From positions 1-64,000 of the forward strand of contig JANQQT010000292.1 in the NCBI GenBank assembly GCA_028284925.1: a DNA stretch of 64,000 nt, read 5' to 3'. Source of the DNA: Phycisphaeraceae bacterium (lineage in GTDB: Bacteria; Planctomycetota; Phycisphaerae; Phycisphaerales; Zrk34). Made by a program: the position numbers and the translations under genes. The first letter of the stretch is position 1; each line of letters opens with the position of its first letter. The notes under the pieces are model-generated. The model did no database searches and was not told the DNA's origin. It worked only from the letters and a program-made list of their open reading frames with translations. Positions 8,838 to 16,791 of this stretch are shown piece after piece.

Positions 8838-10109
8838 CTAAAACGATATCTCAATTCTTAAGGTGCCTACCACAGCATCCCCCACCCCGCTGCCCCCGGG
8901 ATTCACGATGTACTGAATATCCGGCTTAATGCTCAGGTTCTCCCCCAATTGAATCTTATAAAACACTTCAACCGCCGTTTCATGATCACTCACAAAACCC
9001 ATATCATCGTCATCGCGAAATTCCTCAGACAATCGCGCATAGGACACCATCACGCCTGACACATCTTCGTTTCGCCCCTCAATCATCCCCACCCATTGAA
9101 TGCCCACGCCCACATGATGGACGACTTCAGAGACTTCCTTATCCGAATAGCCGTATTGAAAGAACAGTCCGATCCCGCGCCCATCTTTCTCATTTCCACG
9201 CTCCTTCTTCCAAATCAACTGATCGAATACGAGAAAAAAGCCCGTTGTGCCATGCCTATCCCCCCCGTCAAACTCATCAATCCTTCCTGTGTGATGCCAG
9301 ACGCCGACGCCCAGTCGTCCGGGCAGCCCCCCCGTCAACTCCCAGGTGATCCCAACCTCTCCGATCAAAAACAAATCAGCAGGCGATTCAATGAAAGTGC
9401 CAAACCCCCTCCTTCCGGTCGGAAAACCTTCCTGCGCTGCTCCGTCATAAAGCCCGAATCCCAGATACAAATTCTCACTGGGATGCACAAACACATTGAT
9501 ACTCAATGCCGAGTCCGGATAGGTTGGCAATATGAATATCGTTGGACTGAATCCGGGAGATGAATGAATAAACTCTCCACCGTATTCCACATAGGCGAAC
9601 TCAGAGTTGGCATCGACTTTTCCAATCTTGATACGCAAACGCCCGTCCAGAAGGACTTGTTCGTACCAGAATTCGAAGAGGGCTGTAAAATCCGCCTCGT
9701 CGATATTCGAATAGGCCTGGAGATCTCCCACATCCTCCGACCCGTCTTCCCCTTCCTGGGTCTGGAAGTCCAGGGAAACAAGTCCACCTTTCAAAAGCCC
9801 CATCACCTCCAGATCAAAGTTCAGACGCACATCAAGCAAATGCCGAAACGACGACCCACGGGTATTAACACCGCCTTTGAAGTTCGACGACCAATCGGAA
9901 ATCAATACGCCTTCAAATGCAATTCCTTTATGCTCCAGACGCTTCCGGGTATTCGCCACCCGTTCGATCACAGGATTCAAGCTATCGACTGACGTGCCAT
10001 TTTCGTAGCCCGACGCATTGGATACCAATACACCTATACAAACAAAAATTAGTGCAAATACAAAATCTGACTTTCCTGACCCGATGAGTTGAAGTGCCTG
10101 CTTAATCAT
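8838..10109 (-). CDS. OprB-family outer-membrane porin
   Basis: The product (423 residues from the chosen ATG) has a hydrophobic signal segment (FVFALIFVCIGVLVSNASG) and then a beta-rich chain typical of OprB carbohydrate-selective porins: GIAFEGVLISDWSSNFKGG, FRHLLDVRLNFDLEVMGL, LRIKIGKVDANSEFAY, ENLYLGFGLYDGAAQEGFP, FLIGEVGITWEL and GVGVWHHTGRIDEFDG. It ends with an aromatic residue (RIEISF), as outer-membrane barrels do. A longer frame exists upstream, but the ATG at MIKQALQLIG directly precedes the signal sequence. It is the first gene of the metal uptake operon (47 bases before the binding protein), so it may be the outer-membrane entry route for that metal complex; the family itself is usually associated with sugars. 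Confidence 0.85.
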   Translation of the reverse strand: MIKQALQLIGSGKSDFVFALIFVCIGVLVSNASGYENGTSVDSLNPVIERVANTRKRLEHKGIAFEGVLISDWSSNFKGGVNTRGSSFRHLLDVRLNFDLEVMGLLKGGLVSLDFQTQEGEDGSEDVGDLQAYSNIDEADFTALFEFWYEQVLLDGRLRIKIGKVDANSEFAYVEYGGEFIHSSPGFSPTIFILPTYPDSALSINVFVHPSENLYLGFGLYDGAAQEGFPTGRRGFGTFIESPADLFLIGEVGITWELTGGLPGRLGVGVWHHTGRIDEFDGGDRHGTTGFFLVFDQLIWKKERGNEKDGRGIGLFFQYGYSDKEVSEVVHHVGVGIQWVGMIEGRNEDVSGVMVSYARLSEEFRDDDDMGFVSDHETAVEVFYKIQLGENLSIKPDIQYIVNPGGSGVGDAVVGTLRIEISF

Positions 10110-10209
10110 TCTGGTATTCCAAAAAACGGTCCAAGGTGCTGCATCCCATAAGTCGCCTGATCCAGCCACGCGTAACACATGAAAACTTTAACCACCACAA
10201 CTGTAGGCG

Positions 10210-10235
10210 ATATATTTTGATTAGTCAAAATATAT
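10210..10235. promoter_or_regulatory. Palindromic operator candidate upstream of the porin/metal-uptake operon
   Basis: Two perfect 11-base arms (ATATATTTTGA and TCAAAATATAT) flank a 4-base centre TTAG. The site lies about 100 bases upstream of the porin start, where the operon promoter is expected. Size and symmetry fit a DtxR/MntR- or Fur-type metalloregulator. Binding by the DtxR-type protein encoded at the other end of the operon is inference. Confidence 0.5.
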
Positions 10236-10445
10236 TATTTGATAAATAACTCAGGCGTGCCGAACTCAATCAGTCCGAAACGGCTCGTATATCCAGACCC
10301 GGCTACCTTGTCTCGTAATCCTAATAGAACAAGGAAAAACGCTGAACGCTCGCCCTCCATCCTTAAAAAACTCTGCCTAAAGAAACACCAAGCATTCCCC
10401 ACCCCTGAACCTGCACGTTTAAGCGCTCTGGTACACCAGCCACAC

Positions 10446-10482
10446 AAAAAAGAAGCCGGTCGCGATTCTGCTGACCGGCTTC
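10446..10482 (-). terminator. Strong Rho-independent terminator
   Basis: Inverted repeat GAAGCCGGTC (10452-10461) and GACCGGCTTC (10473-10482) is followed on the minus strand by six T. It ends a minus-strand transcript coming from the right. The nearest gene in that direction is phoU, about 760 bases away, so it may end an RNA made in the gap. Confidence 0.7.
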
Positions 10483-11245
10483 CCATTTGCCCCGGATGCG
10501 GAGGGTGTCAACCCATTTCAAGCCGGCCTGGACGAAAAACGCCTAGACCAGCGTAGCCATTTCCCGAGCCATCCAAGTAACCCGGTACAACATTACATAA
10601 GCACGAAAAAAGCAACTTGTGCATAACATGCAAAAATACACCGACCCAAGATCTGGGAGAATCTTGAGCCGGCGGAGTTCAAAAGACAAAAACAAGAAGC
10701 ATCCCTGGTCTGGGAGCCTAAGATCAACAGGAAACCCGGGGATCGATATGTTCTACTCACCTGTACGCAGCCAAATCGCATATCGTGCACTCGCCTTCAG
10801 AAAGATATCCCTCACAACAACCTCGCCGAGTGATGACTCGTTCGCCAACACCCTTGGCCTGAACTCTCCGGGGCTCAACGAACTTGCCGATCCACGGAAT
10901 TCCACATCGCTCAGCAGAGTGTTTCAAGCCAACAGTGACGAAATCGCACGAGCACACACCCAACAAATTGTCAATTTTTCCTTTACGGATATGTCCGGAA
11001 CCATCTCAATATACGGTCGCCAAGCCTTTCCTCGTCAGCTCACGCTCCCAATCAAAAACACGTGATGCGACCATTGACCAATCAAAATCATCGAAACGGC
11101 AGTCAAGAAATTTGACGAGGCGATGAACACAGAGGAGATGTAAACACGAAATCTCAGGTGTGGTATGCCAATCGGAGTTGTCTCTGGGTTTCCAACAAAC
11201 AGCCCCGCGACTTAGAAGATTAGCAACCAACGACTCACTGAACCC
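10483..11245. other. Gap between the porin promoter region and phoU
   Basis: No frame here resembles a protein family; the longest (plus strand, about 10619-11065) has no recognisable domain and no clear ribosome site. A strong minus-strand terminator closes the gap on its left. An untranslated phoU tail or a small RNA could explain that terminator. Confidence 0.4.
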
Positions 11246-11920
11246 TCAGGATGATTGCGGAGCGGGATCATCCGCATGACGAGCAATAAAACCTTTGGCG
11301 ATGTAAATGACATCTTCAGCAATATTGACCGCAAGGTCCGCGATACGCTCAAGTTGGCGGGAGATGTTGATAAGGTCCACCAAAGCAGGGACGCGACTCG
11401 GATCTTTCTGCATATCGTCCTCGACACGCTGATACATCGCTGAGTGTGCCGCGTCCACTTCATCATCCGATCGACGAACAAACTCCGCCTTATCCGGATC
11501 CATCTCAACCAGACTCTCAATGGACCACCGAAGCATCTTAACCACTTTCTCCGGCATCGAGTTGATGTAGGACGATAGAACCAGATCATCTTCTTTGGCC
11601 AGGAGAATCGCCTGTTCACAGATATTGACAGCCATGTCTGCAATACGCTCCAAATCATTATTGATCTTGAGTACAGATACCACAAAACGAAGATCATGCG
11701 CCACAGGCTGATAACACGCAAGCGTATGCAGACACTCCTCCTCGATATCAATTTCCATGCGATTGATCACCCGGTCATTGTTGATAATCCGCTCCGCCAG
11801 AGAAACGTTTCGATCATCAGCCGCACGAATCGCATCCGCAACCGTCTTGGACACCACGTCGGCCTGATTCAGAATCATTTTCTTGATGTGCGAAAGTTGA
11901 CGTTCGAGGTGAGCAGACAT
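11246..11920 (-). CDS. phoU: Phosphate signalling protein PhoU
   Basis: The 224-residue all-helical protein has two PhoU repeats. The first opens with MSAHLERQLSHIKKMILNQA and contains INRMEIDIEEECLHTLACYQP and the metal-binding signature DLERIADMAVNICEQAILL. The second contains VDAAHSAMYQRVEDDMQKD and the matching ISRQLERIADLAVNIAEDVIYI. PhoU couples the Pst transporter to PhoR/PhoB-type signalling and limits phosphate uptake. I chose the ATG with AAGGATA upstream; the frame extends eleven codons further without support. It is the last gene of the pst block and is separated from the preceding lipoprotein gene by a terminator-like hairpin. No phoB/phoR gene is visible in the window. Confidence 0.95.
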   Translation of the reverse strand: MSAHLERQLSHIKKMILNQADVVSKTVADAIRAADDRNVSLAERIINNDRVINRMEIDIEEECLHTLACYQPVAHDLRFVVSVLKINNDLERIADMAVNICEQAILLAKEDDLVLSSYINSMPEKVVKMLRWSIESLVEMDPDKAEFVRRSDDEVDAAHSAMYQRVEDDMQKDPSRVPALVDLINISRQLERIADLAVNIAEDVIYIAKGFIARHADDPAPQSS

Positions 11921-11960
11921 GATGGAGTATCCTTGGGTTGACTTAGGCGTCACTACGACC

Positions 11961-12012
11961 GTAAATAAATCAAATAGAGCGCCCTGCCGTGCACATCGAC
12001 AGGGCGCCCTAT
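11961..12012 (-). terminator. Terminator between repeat lipoprotein gene and phoU
   Basis: GCGCCCTG (11979-11986) pairs with CAGGGCGC (12000-12007), extended by ATAG/CTAT at the base. On the minus strand the hairpin is followed by a T-rich run. It begins 20 bases past the lipoprotein stop codon, so phoU is either expressed by read-through or from its own promoter. Confidence 0.7.
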
Positions 12013-12032
12013 CGATAGATGGATGATCCTTA

Positions 12033-13445
12033 TTACTTCACCGCGAGATATGCATCGAGCGTGTCACGGTCCAACCCCTTAAGAGTCGTACCGCGTGGGC
12101 CGACACCCACCAGCGTCACATGTTTTTCCTGTTTCTCAGCGTCCGATCCGGCTCGAAAAACCCAGATACGTCCGTCATCGTCAATCTTGGTCACAAAACC
12201 AGCCCTCGCCGCAAGATAGGAAAGCGCCGTCTTCCTATCCAAAGCCTTCAGCGTGACGCCGCCAGGCCCCGCACCAATAAGGGAAATATGCTTCTCTGCT
12301 TTCTCAGTGACACTGCCGGCCTCAAAGACCCACAGTCGCCCGTCTTCCAACTGGGTGACAAATCCCGGTTTGGTCGCCAGGAATTCGATTGCCGTCGCAC
12401 GATCAACCGCCTTGATCGTGCGACGATGCGGCCCGACCCCAATCATCGTAATGTGCTTTTCACTCTTCTCAGTCGACTGTCCTTTGCGAAAAACCCAAAT
12501 GCGACCATCCTCAAGTTCAGCAATGAAACCGGGCTTGTTCGCCGGTTCGACAAAAACCCGCTCGGTCTCCTTCGTTGGATCTGCCTCAACAATCTTATGA
12601 TCTGACGAAGCGGAAGATACAGATCGGACGCGACGAGGCGGAGCACTGATATAGGCGTTCGCAGTATCACGGTCGACGGCTTTGACCGTCATACCGCGAG
12701 GACCGGCTCCAACCATTGTCACGTGCTTCTCGCTCATTTCTTTTTTATCACCCGCGCGAAAAACCCAGATGCGACCGTCAACAATCTTAACGTCAAACCC
12801 TTCCTTCGTGGCGATATACGCCAGGGCCGTCTCCTTATCAATCGCCTTAATCGTCATGCCGCGAGGACCGGCGCCCACAAACGTGATGTGCTTCTCGGCC
12901 TTCTCAATCGCAGACCCGGCCCTGAACACCCAAAGACGACCGTCCTCAGCGTGAACACTGAATCCGCGTTTGGCCGCAATGTACTCAAGTGCGGTATTCT
13001 TATCCAGCGCCTTAATCGTCATACCACGCGGTCCTGCTCCCACAAGCGTAATGTGTTTCTCCGCTTTCTTGGCCGGACCTCCCGCCTTAAAAACCCAAAG
13101 ACGACCGTCTTCGATTTCCACGTTAAACCCTTCACGCGTCGCAATATAAGCCAGCGCCGTTTCCTTATTCAGAGCCTTAACCGTCATCCCCGCAGGACCG
13201 GCCCCAATAAGTGAAATATGCTTCTCGGCTTTTTCATGTTTGTCATTCGCGCGAAACACCCAGAGACGACCATCTTCTATTTGCGTCACAAACCCTGGTT
13301 TCGAATACGGCCCCGCGGCTTTGGCGACGGTAGGAGTAGTCGACTTCCCTTCCATGAATTCCACCAGGCCGGATCCACTGCATGCGCCCAGTGCCATACC
13401 CGCCATAGCCGTGAAAGATAAAGTCAGTTTCTTCATTCGCTTCAT
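12033..13445 (-). CDS. Lipoprotein with seven tandem ~55-residue repeats, inside the pst operon
   Basis: The 470-residue product has a lipoprotein signal (MKRMKKLTLSFTAMAGMALG then Cys) and seven copies of a module with consensus GF-x3-EDGRLWVFRAG, then KAEKHIT-x-VGAGP-x-GMT-x-KALD-x2-TA-x2-Y. Four copies come first. A linker of about 40 residues rich in Ser, Arg and charged residues follows, then three more. The repeats contain no Cys and no obvious catalytic residues; the predicted pattern of short strands plus one helix suggests a small alpha/beta binding module. I do not recognise the family. AAGGAG nine bases before the chosen ATG fixes the start. Its place between pstB and phoU, in the same orientation, suggests a periplasm-facing or surface role in phosphate acquisition or sensing; that is inference from context only. 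Confidence 0.85.
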   Translation of the reverse strand: MKRMKKLTLSFTAMAGMALGACSGSGLVEFMEGKSTTPTVAKAAGPYSKPGFVTQIEDGRLWVFRANDKHEKAEKHISLIGAGPAGMTVKALNKETALAYIATREGFNVEIEDGRLWVFKAGGPAKKAEKHITLVGAGPRGMTIKALDKNTALEYIAAKRGFSVHAEDGRLWVFRAGSAIEKAEKHITFVGAGPRGMTIKAIDKETALAYIATKEGFDVKIVDGRIWVFRAGDKKEMSEKHVTMVGAGPRGMTVKAVDRDTANAYISAPPRRVRSVSSASSDHKIVEADPTKETERVFVEPANKPGFIAELEDGRIWVFRKGQSTEKSEKHITMIGVGPHRRTIKAVDRATAIEFLATKPGFVTQLEDGRLWVFEAGSVTEKAEKHISLIGAGPGGVTLKALDRKTALSYLAARAGFVTKIDDDGRIWVFRAGSDAEKQEKHVTLVGVGPRGTTLKGLDRDTLDAYLAVK

Positions 13446-13515
13446 GATGTTTGCTCCTTGTCGACGTCCATACGCCGCCTTTCGTGTTTCACTTCGCAAC
13501 TCTCAGCGCTATCAA

Positions 13516-14451
13516 TTATCCAAATCGACCGGTGATGTAATCCTCCGTCTCCTTGAGATGCGGAGTATGGAAAAGATCACTGGTCGGACCATATTCAACG
13601 AGCTGGCCAAGATACATAAACGCACAATAGTCGCTCGTACGCGCGGCCTGCTGCATGTTGTGTGTGACGATGAGTATGGTGTACTCACCCTTGAGGTCTT
13701 CGATAAGATCCTCAATCTTGCCGGTAGCAATCGGATCCAGCGCGCTGCAAGGCTCGTCCATAAGCAGAACCTCCGGCTCAGCCGCAATCGCCCGAGCAAT
13801 GCAGAGCCGCTGCTGCTGACCGCCTGAAAGACCCAACGCCGAATCGTGAATACGATCCTTAACCTCATCCCACAACGCCGCGCCATTCAGCGAGCGCTCA
13901 CAAACCTCATCAAGCGTCTTCTTATTGCGCTCACCATCAATACGAAGTGGATAGACCACGTTCTCATAGATCGACATCGGGAACGGGTTCGGCTTCTGGA
14001 ACACCATACCCATTCGCTTTCGAAGCTCGATGACATCCACCGAAGGATGATAAATAGACTCACCGTTAAGCAGCATGTCTCCATCAATTCGAAGCGAATC
14101 AATAAGGTCATTAATCCGATTCACAGAACGAAGGAGCGTGGACTTGCCGCAACCGCTCGGCCCGATCAGTGCCGTAACCTTACCGTGTGGCACAACCATG
14201 TTGATGTCAAAAAGAGCCTGCTTCGCCCCATACCACAGATCAAAATCGGTCACATGGAGAACCGGATCCTCCGTAGCAACCACATCGTGAACCTCGGTTG
14301 GAACAAGTTCACCACGAACAATCTTCTCAAGGCGACCGTCATCAATCGGCTGTTGGGTAATAGCCGTTTGTGCCGGGTCCACCTCCACCACTGGCGTACC
14401 CGATGTCAGGCCTGCCGCATCCGAAGGGTTTAAACTTTGTGCATCCATCAT
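13516..14451 (-). CDS. pstB: Phosphate ABC transporter ATP-binding protein PstB
   Basis: The 311-residue ATPase has Walker [20 protein letters not shown], the PstB-typical [14 protein letters not shown] after the Q-loop, signature [19 protein letters not shown], Walker [14 protein letters not shown] and the His-switch LIVTHNM. The ending [14 protein letters not shown] and DYITGRFG is diagnostic of PstB. The N-terminal extension of about 65 residues is longer than usual and has no recognised domain. GGAG lies seven bases before the chosen ATG. It follows pstA closely (21-base gap) and completes the transporter. Confidence 0.96.
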   Translation of the reverse strand: MMDAQSLNPSDAAGLTSGTPVVEVDPAQTAITQQPIDDGRLEKIVRGELVPTEVHDVVATEDPVLHVTDFDLWYGAKQALFDINMVVPHGKVTALIGPSGCGKSTLLRSVNRINDLIDSLRIDGDMLLNGESIYHPSVDVIELRKRMGMVFQKPNPFPMSIYENVVYPLRIDGERNKKTLDEVCERSLNGAALWDEVKDRIHDSALGLSGGQQQRLCIARAIAAEPEVLLMDEPCSALDPIATGKIEDLIEDLKGEYTILIVTHNMQQAARTSDYCAFMYLGQLVEYGPTSDLFHTPHLKETEDYITGRFG

Positions 14452-14472
14452 AAAAATACTCCATCCATCGAT

Positions 14473-16791
14473 CTAGAACTGATTGGCGACGAACTTCCGT
14501 CGCAATCGGGACCGTATATAGATCGCAGCGATGTTCAACGTCGCCACGATAAGGATCAGCAAAAGCGTCGTGGTATAAACCAGGGGTTTGGCCGCTTCAG
14601 AGTTCTGCGACTGGAATCCAAGATCATAAATATGGAAGCCCAGGTGCATAAACGTACGTTCCGGGTGCAAATACGGGAATATCCCGTCAATAGGTAGGTG
14701 AGGCGCAAGTTTGACAGCCCCAACCAACATCAGCGGCGCGACTTCTCCCGCGCCTCGGGCCATCGCAAGAATTGTCCCCGTCATGATGCCCGGCATGGCA
14801 CGGGGCAACACGATGCGTTTGATCGTCTGCCATTTCGAAGCCCCACACGCATAAGAACCCTCTCGCATCGAACCGGGAACCGCCGCAAGAGCCTCTTCCG
14901 TCGCAACAATAACGACCGGAAGCGTCAGCAGTGCAAGCGTAAGCGATGCCCAAAGCAAACCACCCGTCCCATACGTAGCCTTACCTTCCGTATAAAGACG
15001 AGCACGATGAAAACCGTCAAAGAACGGAACCTTGACGAGAAGAATAATGATCATAATGGAACTGCTTATCCACAGAATCATCGCAAGCGACTTGAATATC
15101 TTCTTCTTGATGGGACTGGCCGTCTTATTACCCGCCATGCGCATGGACGTGATCCAGACAAAGAATGCCGCCACCGAGGTAATCACCAGCGCAAGAAACA
15201 AAAGCCACCAACCCAATGGCGCCATAGGCGGAATCTTGATCGATTCAGGCCCCCCATCAATAAATCCGCCAACCATGTAGCAGAAAAACCCGAGACCGAA
15301 CACGCCAAACACGATCGACGGAACACCCGCAAGATTATTAACCGCGATCCGTACCGTAGAGACAATCACACCCGCCTTGGCATACTCCCGAAGATACAAT
15401 GCCGCCAGCACACCGAACGGAACAACCGCCAGAGACATCCCCACCGTCATCACCACCGTTCCGAAAATCGCAGGCCACACGCCCCCTTCACTGTTCGCTT
15501 CACGTGGCTCGTCAAACAAAAACTCCCACCAACGCGAAAGATAAACCCCAAACTTGTCCGAGAAACCCATGGTATTCGGACGATAAGCCCGCACAATATC
15601 GTCCATACGCAAAAGCGCGAATTGAGAAGCGTTCTTCGCCTCACCGGAGGTTCGCATCAGAATTCGATAGCGACCGTTCTCTTCGTTGATCTTATCGATC
15701 TCGCCCTTGATCTTGGCGAATTCTTTACTGGCCCACGCATCCGTCTCCTCACGTTCCTTCTTCGCGACTTCAAGCGCCTTCGCAGCCTCCTTCGCCTCCT
15801 CCGAATCCTTACCATGCGACTCAATGGCGTCCTGCAATTCAAGCTCATGGTCCGCAACATTCAGCTGCGCCGACATTTGCTTATGGTTCACATGGCCGAC
15901 GTCAAACTTCTCCAGATCGCGTCGCTCTTCCCAACGCGCGCGTATCTTCGCATGGTGCTCGTTGAACGAATCCCACGCCTGCTCGCGACCTTCATGCACC
16001 TCCGCCACACCCAGGACACGCGTAGCCTTGTTGATATCCTCCAGACTCAAAAGATCTTCAAACGTCACTTCCTCCTTACCAATCTTCTCTCGGCGTTCGG
16101 CAATGATCCGAATCTTACTCTCATCACCAAATTGGCGGACCACCTTCGACGCCGCCTGTTTCGCTTCATCACGCTGCTGCTCAATGGTCTTCTTCGCCGC
16201 TGCTCCCTTGTCCCGCAAATGGACCACATGGTGCACATACACACGGGCGTGCGGGAACCCATAAAATCGACCCCATTCAAGACGCTCAATCACCACCGCC
16301 CAATCGGGAGTCTCGCGCTCCGCAACCGCAAAATCATTGATGTACGCATAATGGATCTGCGTCAACTTAAAGTTACCCGTACGCATCAGGCGCCGCGTCA
16401 GTTTCCCGCCGTCCTCTTCCGCAAATTCATCCGCCTTCCTACGAAGCTCTGGCGACAAATCTTCAAGGTACGTAGGCTCAGGACGATAATCCTCATCACG
16501 CGTGAACTCACCCATATACGTCCGACCATCATGGGTCTTCACCTGAACCACATCACCCGGCCAAAACGTCGTCATACCAAACCCAAGGACCAGCAGCAAA
16601 AGGCCGATCACCATAACGATCGAAACAACAAGTGCGCCCCCCGTAAGCCACACCATCGGCTCGCCCGCCGCAAGCATGGAAGAACCAACCTTCAGCCGGC
16701 GGGGACGACGGTTACCATTACTGGAAGAAGCATCCGAACGTGAATCCGAAGATGATGCATCACTCTGGTGGTTGTTATTGTTCTCACTCAT
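14473..16791 (-). CDS. pstA: Phosphate ABC transporter permease PstA with large extracytoplasmic insert
   Basis: At 772 residues this is far larger than the usual ~300. A Ser/Asn/Arg-rich cytoplasmic start is followed by one membrane segment (about 45-75), then a hydrophilic region of about 350 residues. This is strongly charged and heptad-like between about 200 and 370 (LELQDAIESHGKDSEEAKEA, KEREETDAWASKEFAKIKGE), so a coiled coil is likely. The permease core occupies about 440-772, with the EAA motif region around AVPGSMREGSYACGASKWQT and MARGAGEVAPLMLVGAV typical of PstA. It overlaps pstC by ATGA. The extra domain would face the periplasm, next to the equally large PstC insert. Confidence 0.93.
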   Translation of the reverse strand: MSENNNNHQSDASSSDSRSDASSSNGNRRPRRLKVGSSMLAAGEPMVWLTGGALVVSIVMVIGLLLLVLGFGMTTFWPGDVVQVKTHDGRTYMGEFTRDEDYRPEPTYLEDLSPELRRKADEFAEEDGGKLTRRLMRTGNFKLTQIHYAYINDFAVAERETPDWAVVIERLEWGRFYGFPHARVYVHHVVHLRDKGAAAKKTIEQQRDEAKQAASKVVRQFGDESKIRIIAERREKIGKEEVTFEDLLSLEDINKATRVLGVAEVHEGREQAWDSFNEHHAKIRARWEERRDLEKFDVGHVNHKQMSAQLNVADHELELQDAIESHGKDSEEAKEAAKALEVAKKEREETDAWASKEFAKIKGEIDKINEENGRYRILMRTSGEAKNASQFALLRMDDIVRAYRPNTMGFSDKFGVYLSRWWEFLFDEPREANSEGGVWPAIFGTVVMTVGMSLAVVPFGVLAALYLREYAKAGVIVSTVRIAVNNLAGVPSIVFGVFGLGFFCYMVGGFIDGGPESIKIPPMAPLGWWLLFLALVITSVAAFFVWITSMRMAGNKTASPIKKKIFKSLAMILWISSSIMIIILLVKVPFFDGFHRARLYTEGKATYGTGGLLWASLTLALLTLPVVIVATEEALAAVPGSMREGSYACGASKWQTIKRIVLPRAMPGIMTGTILAMARGAGEVAPLMLVGAVKLAPHLPIDGIFPYLHPERTFMHLGFHIYDLGFQSQNSEAAKPLVYTTTLLLILIVATLNIAAIYIRSRLRRKFVANQF

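Noticed and set aside
10619-11065. Plus-strand open frame of 148 codons between the porin and phoU
   Set aside because: No ribosome site, no recognisable domain, low-complexity-like composition and no neighbouring operon in that direction.
12033-13445. The tandem repeats as a CRISPR array or DNA repeat
   Set aside because: The periodicity is at protein level in an open frame with a lipoprotein signal; the DNA copies are diverged and there are no spacers.
14698-16743. Long plus-strand open frame opposite pstA (also long ones opposite pstC and the beta-propeller gene)
   Set aside because: Arginine-, histidine- and proline-rich antisense translations produced by the codon use of the real genes. 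No family-like sequence; pstA on the minus strand is certain.
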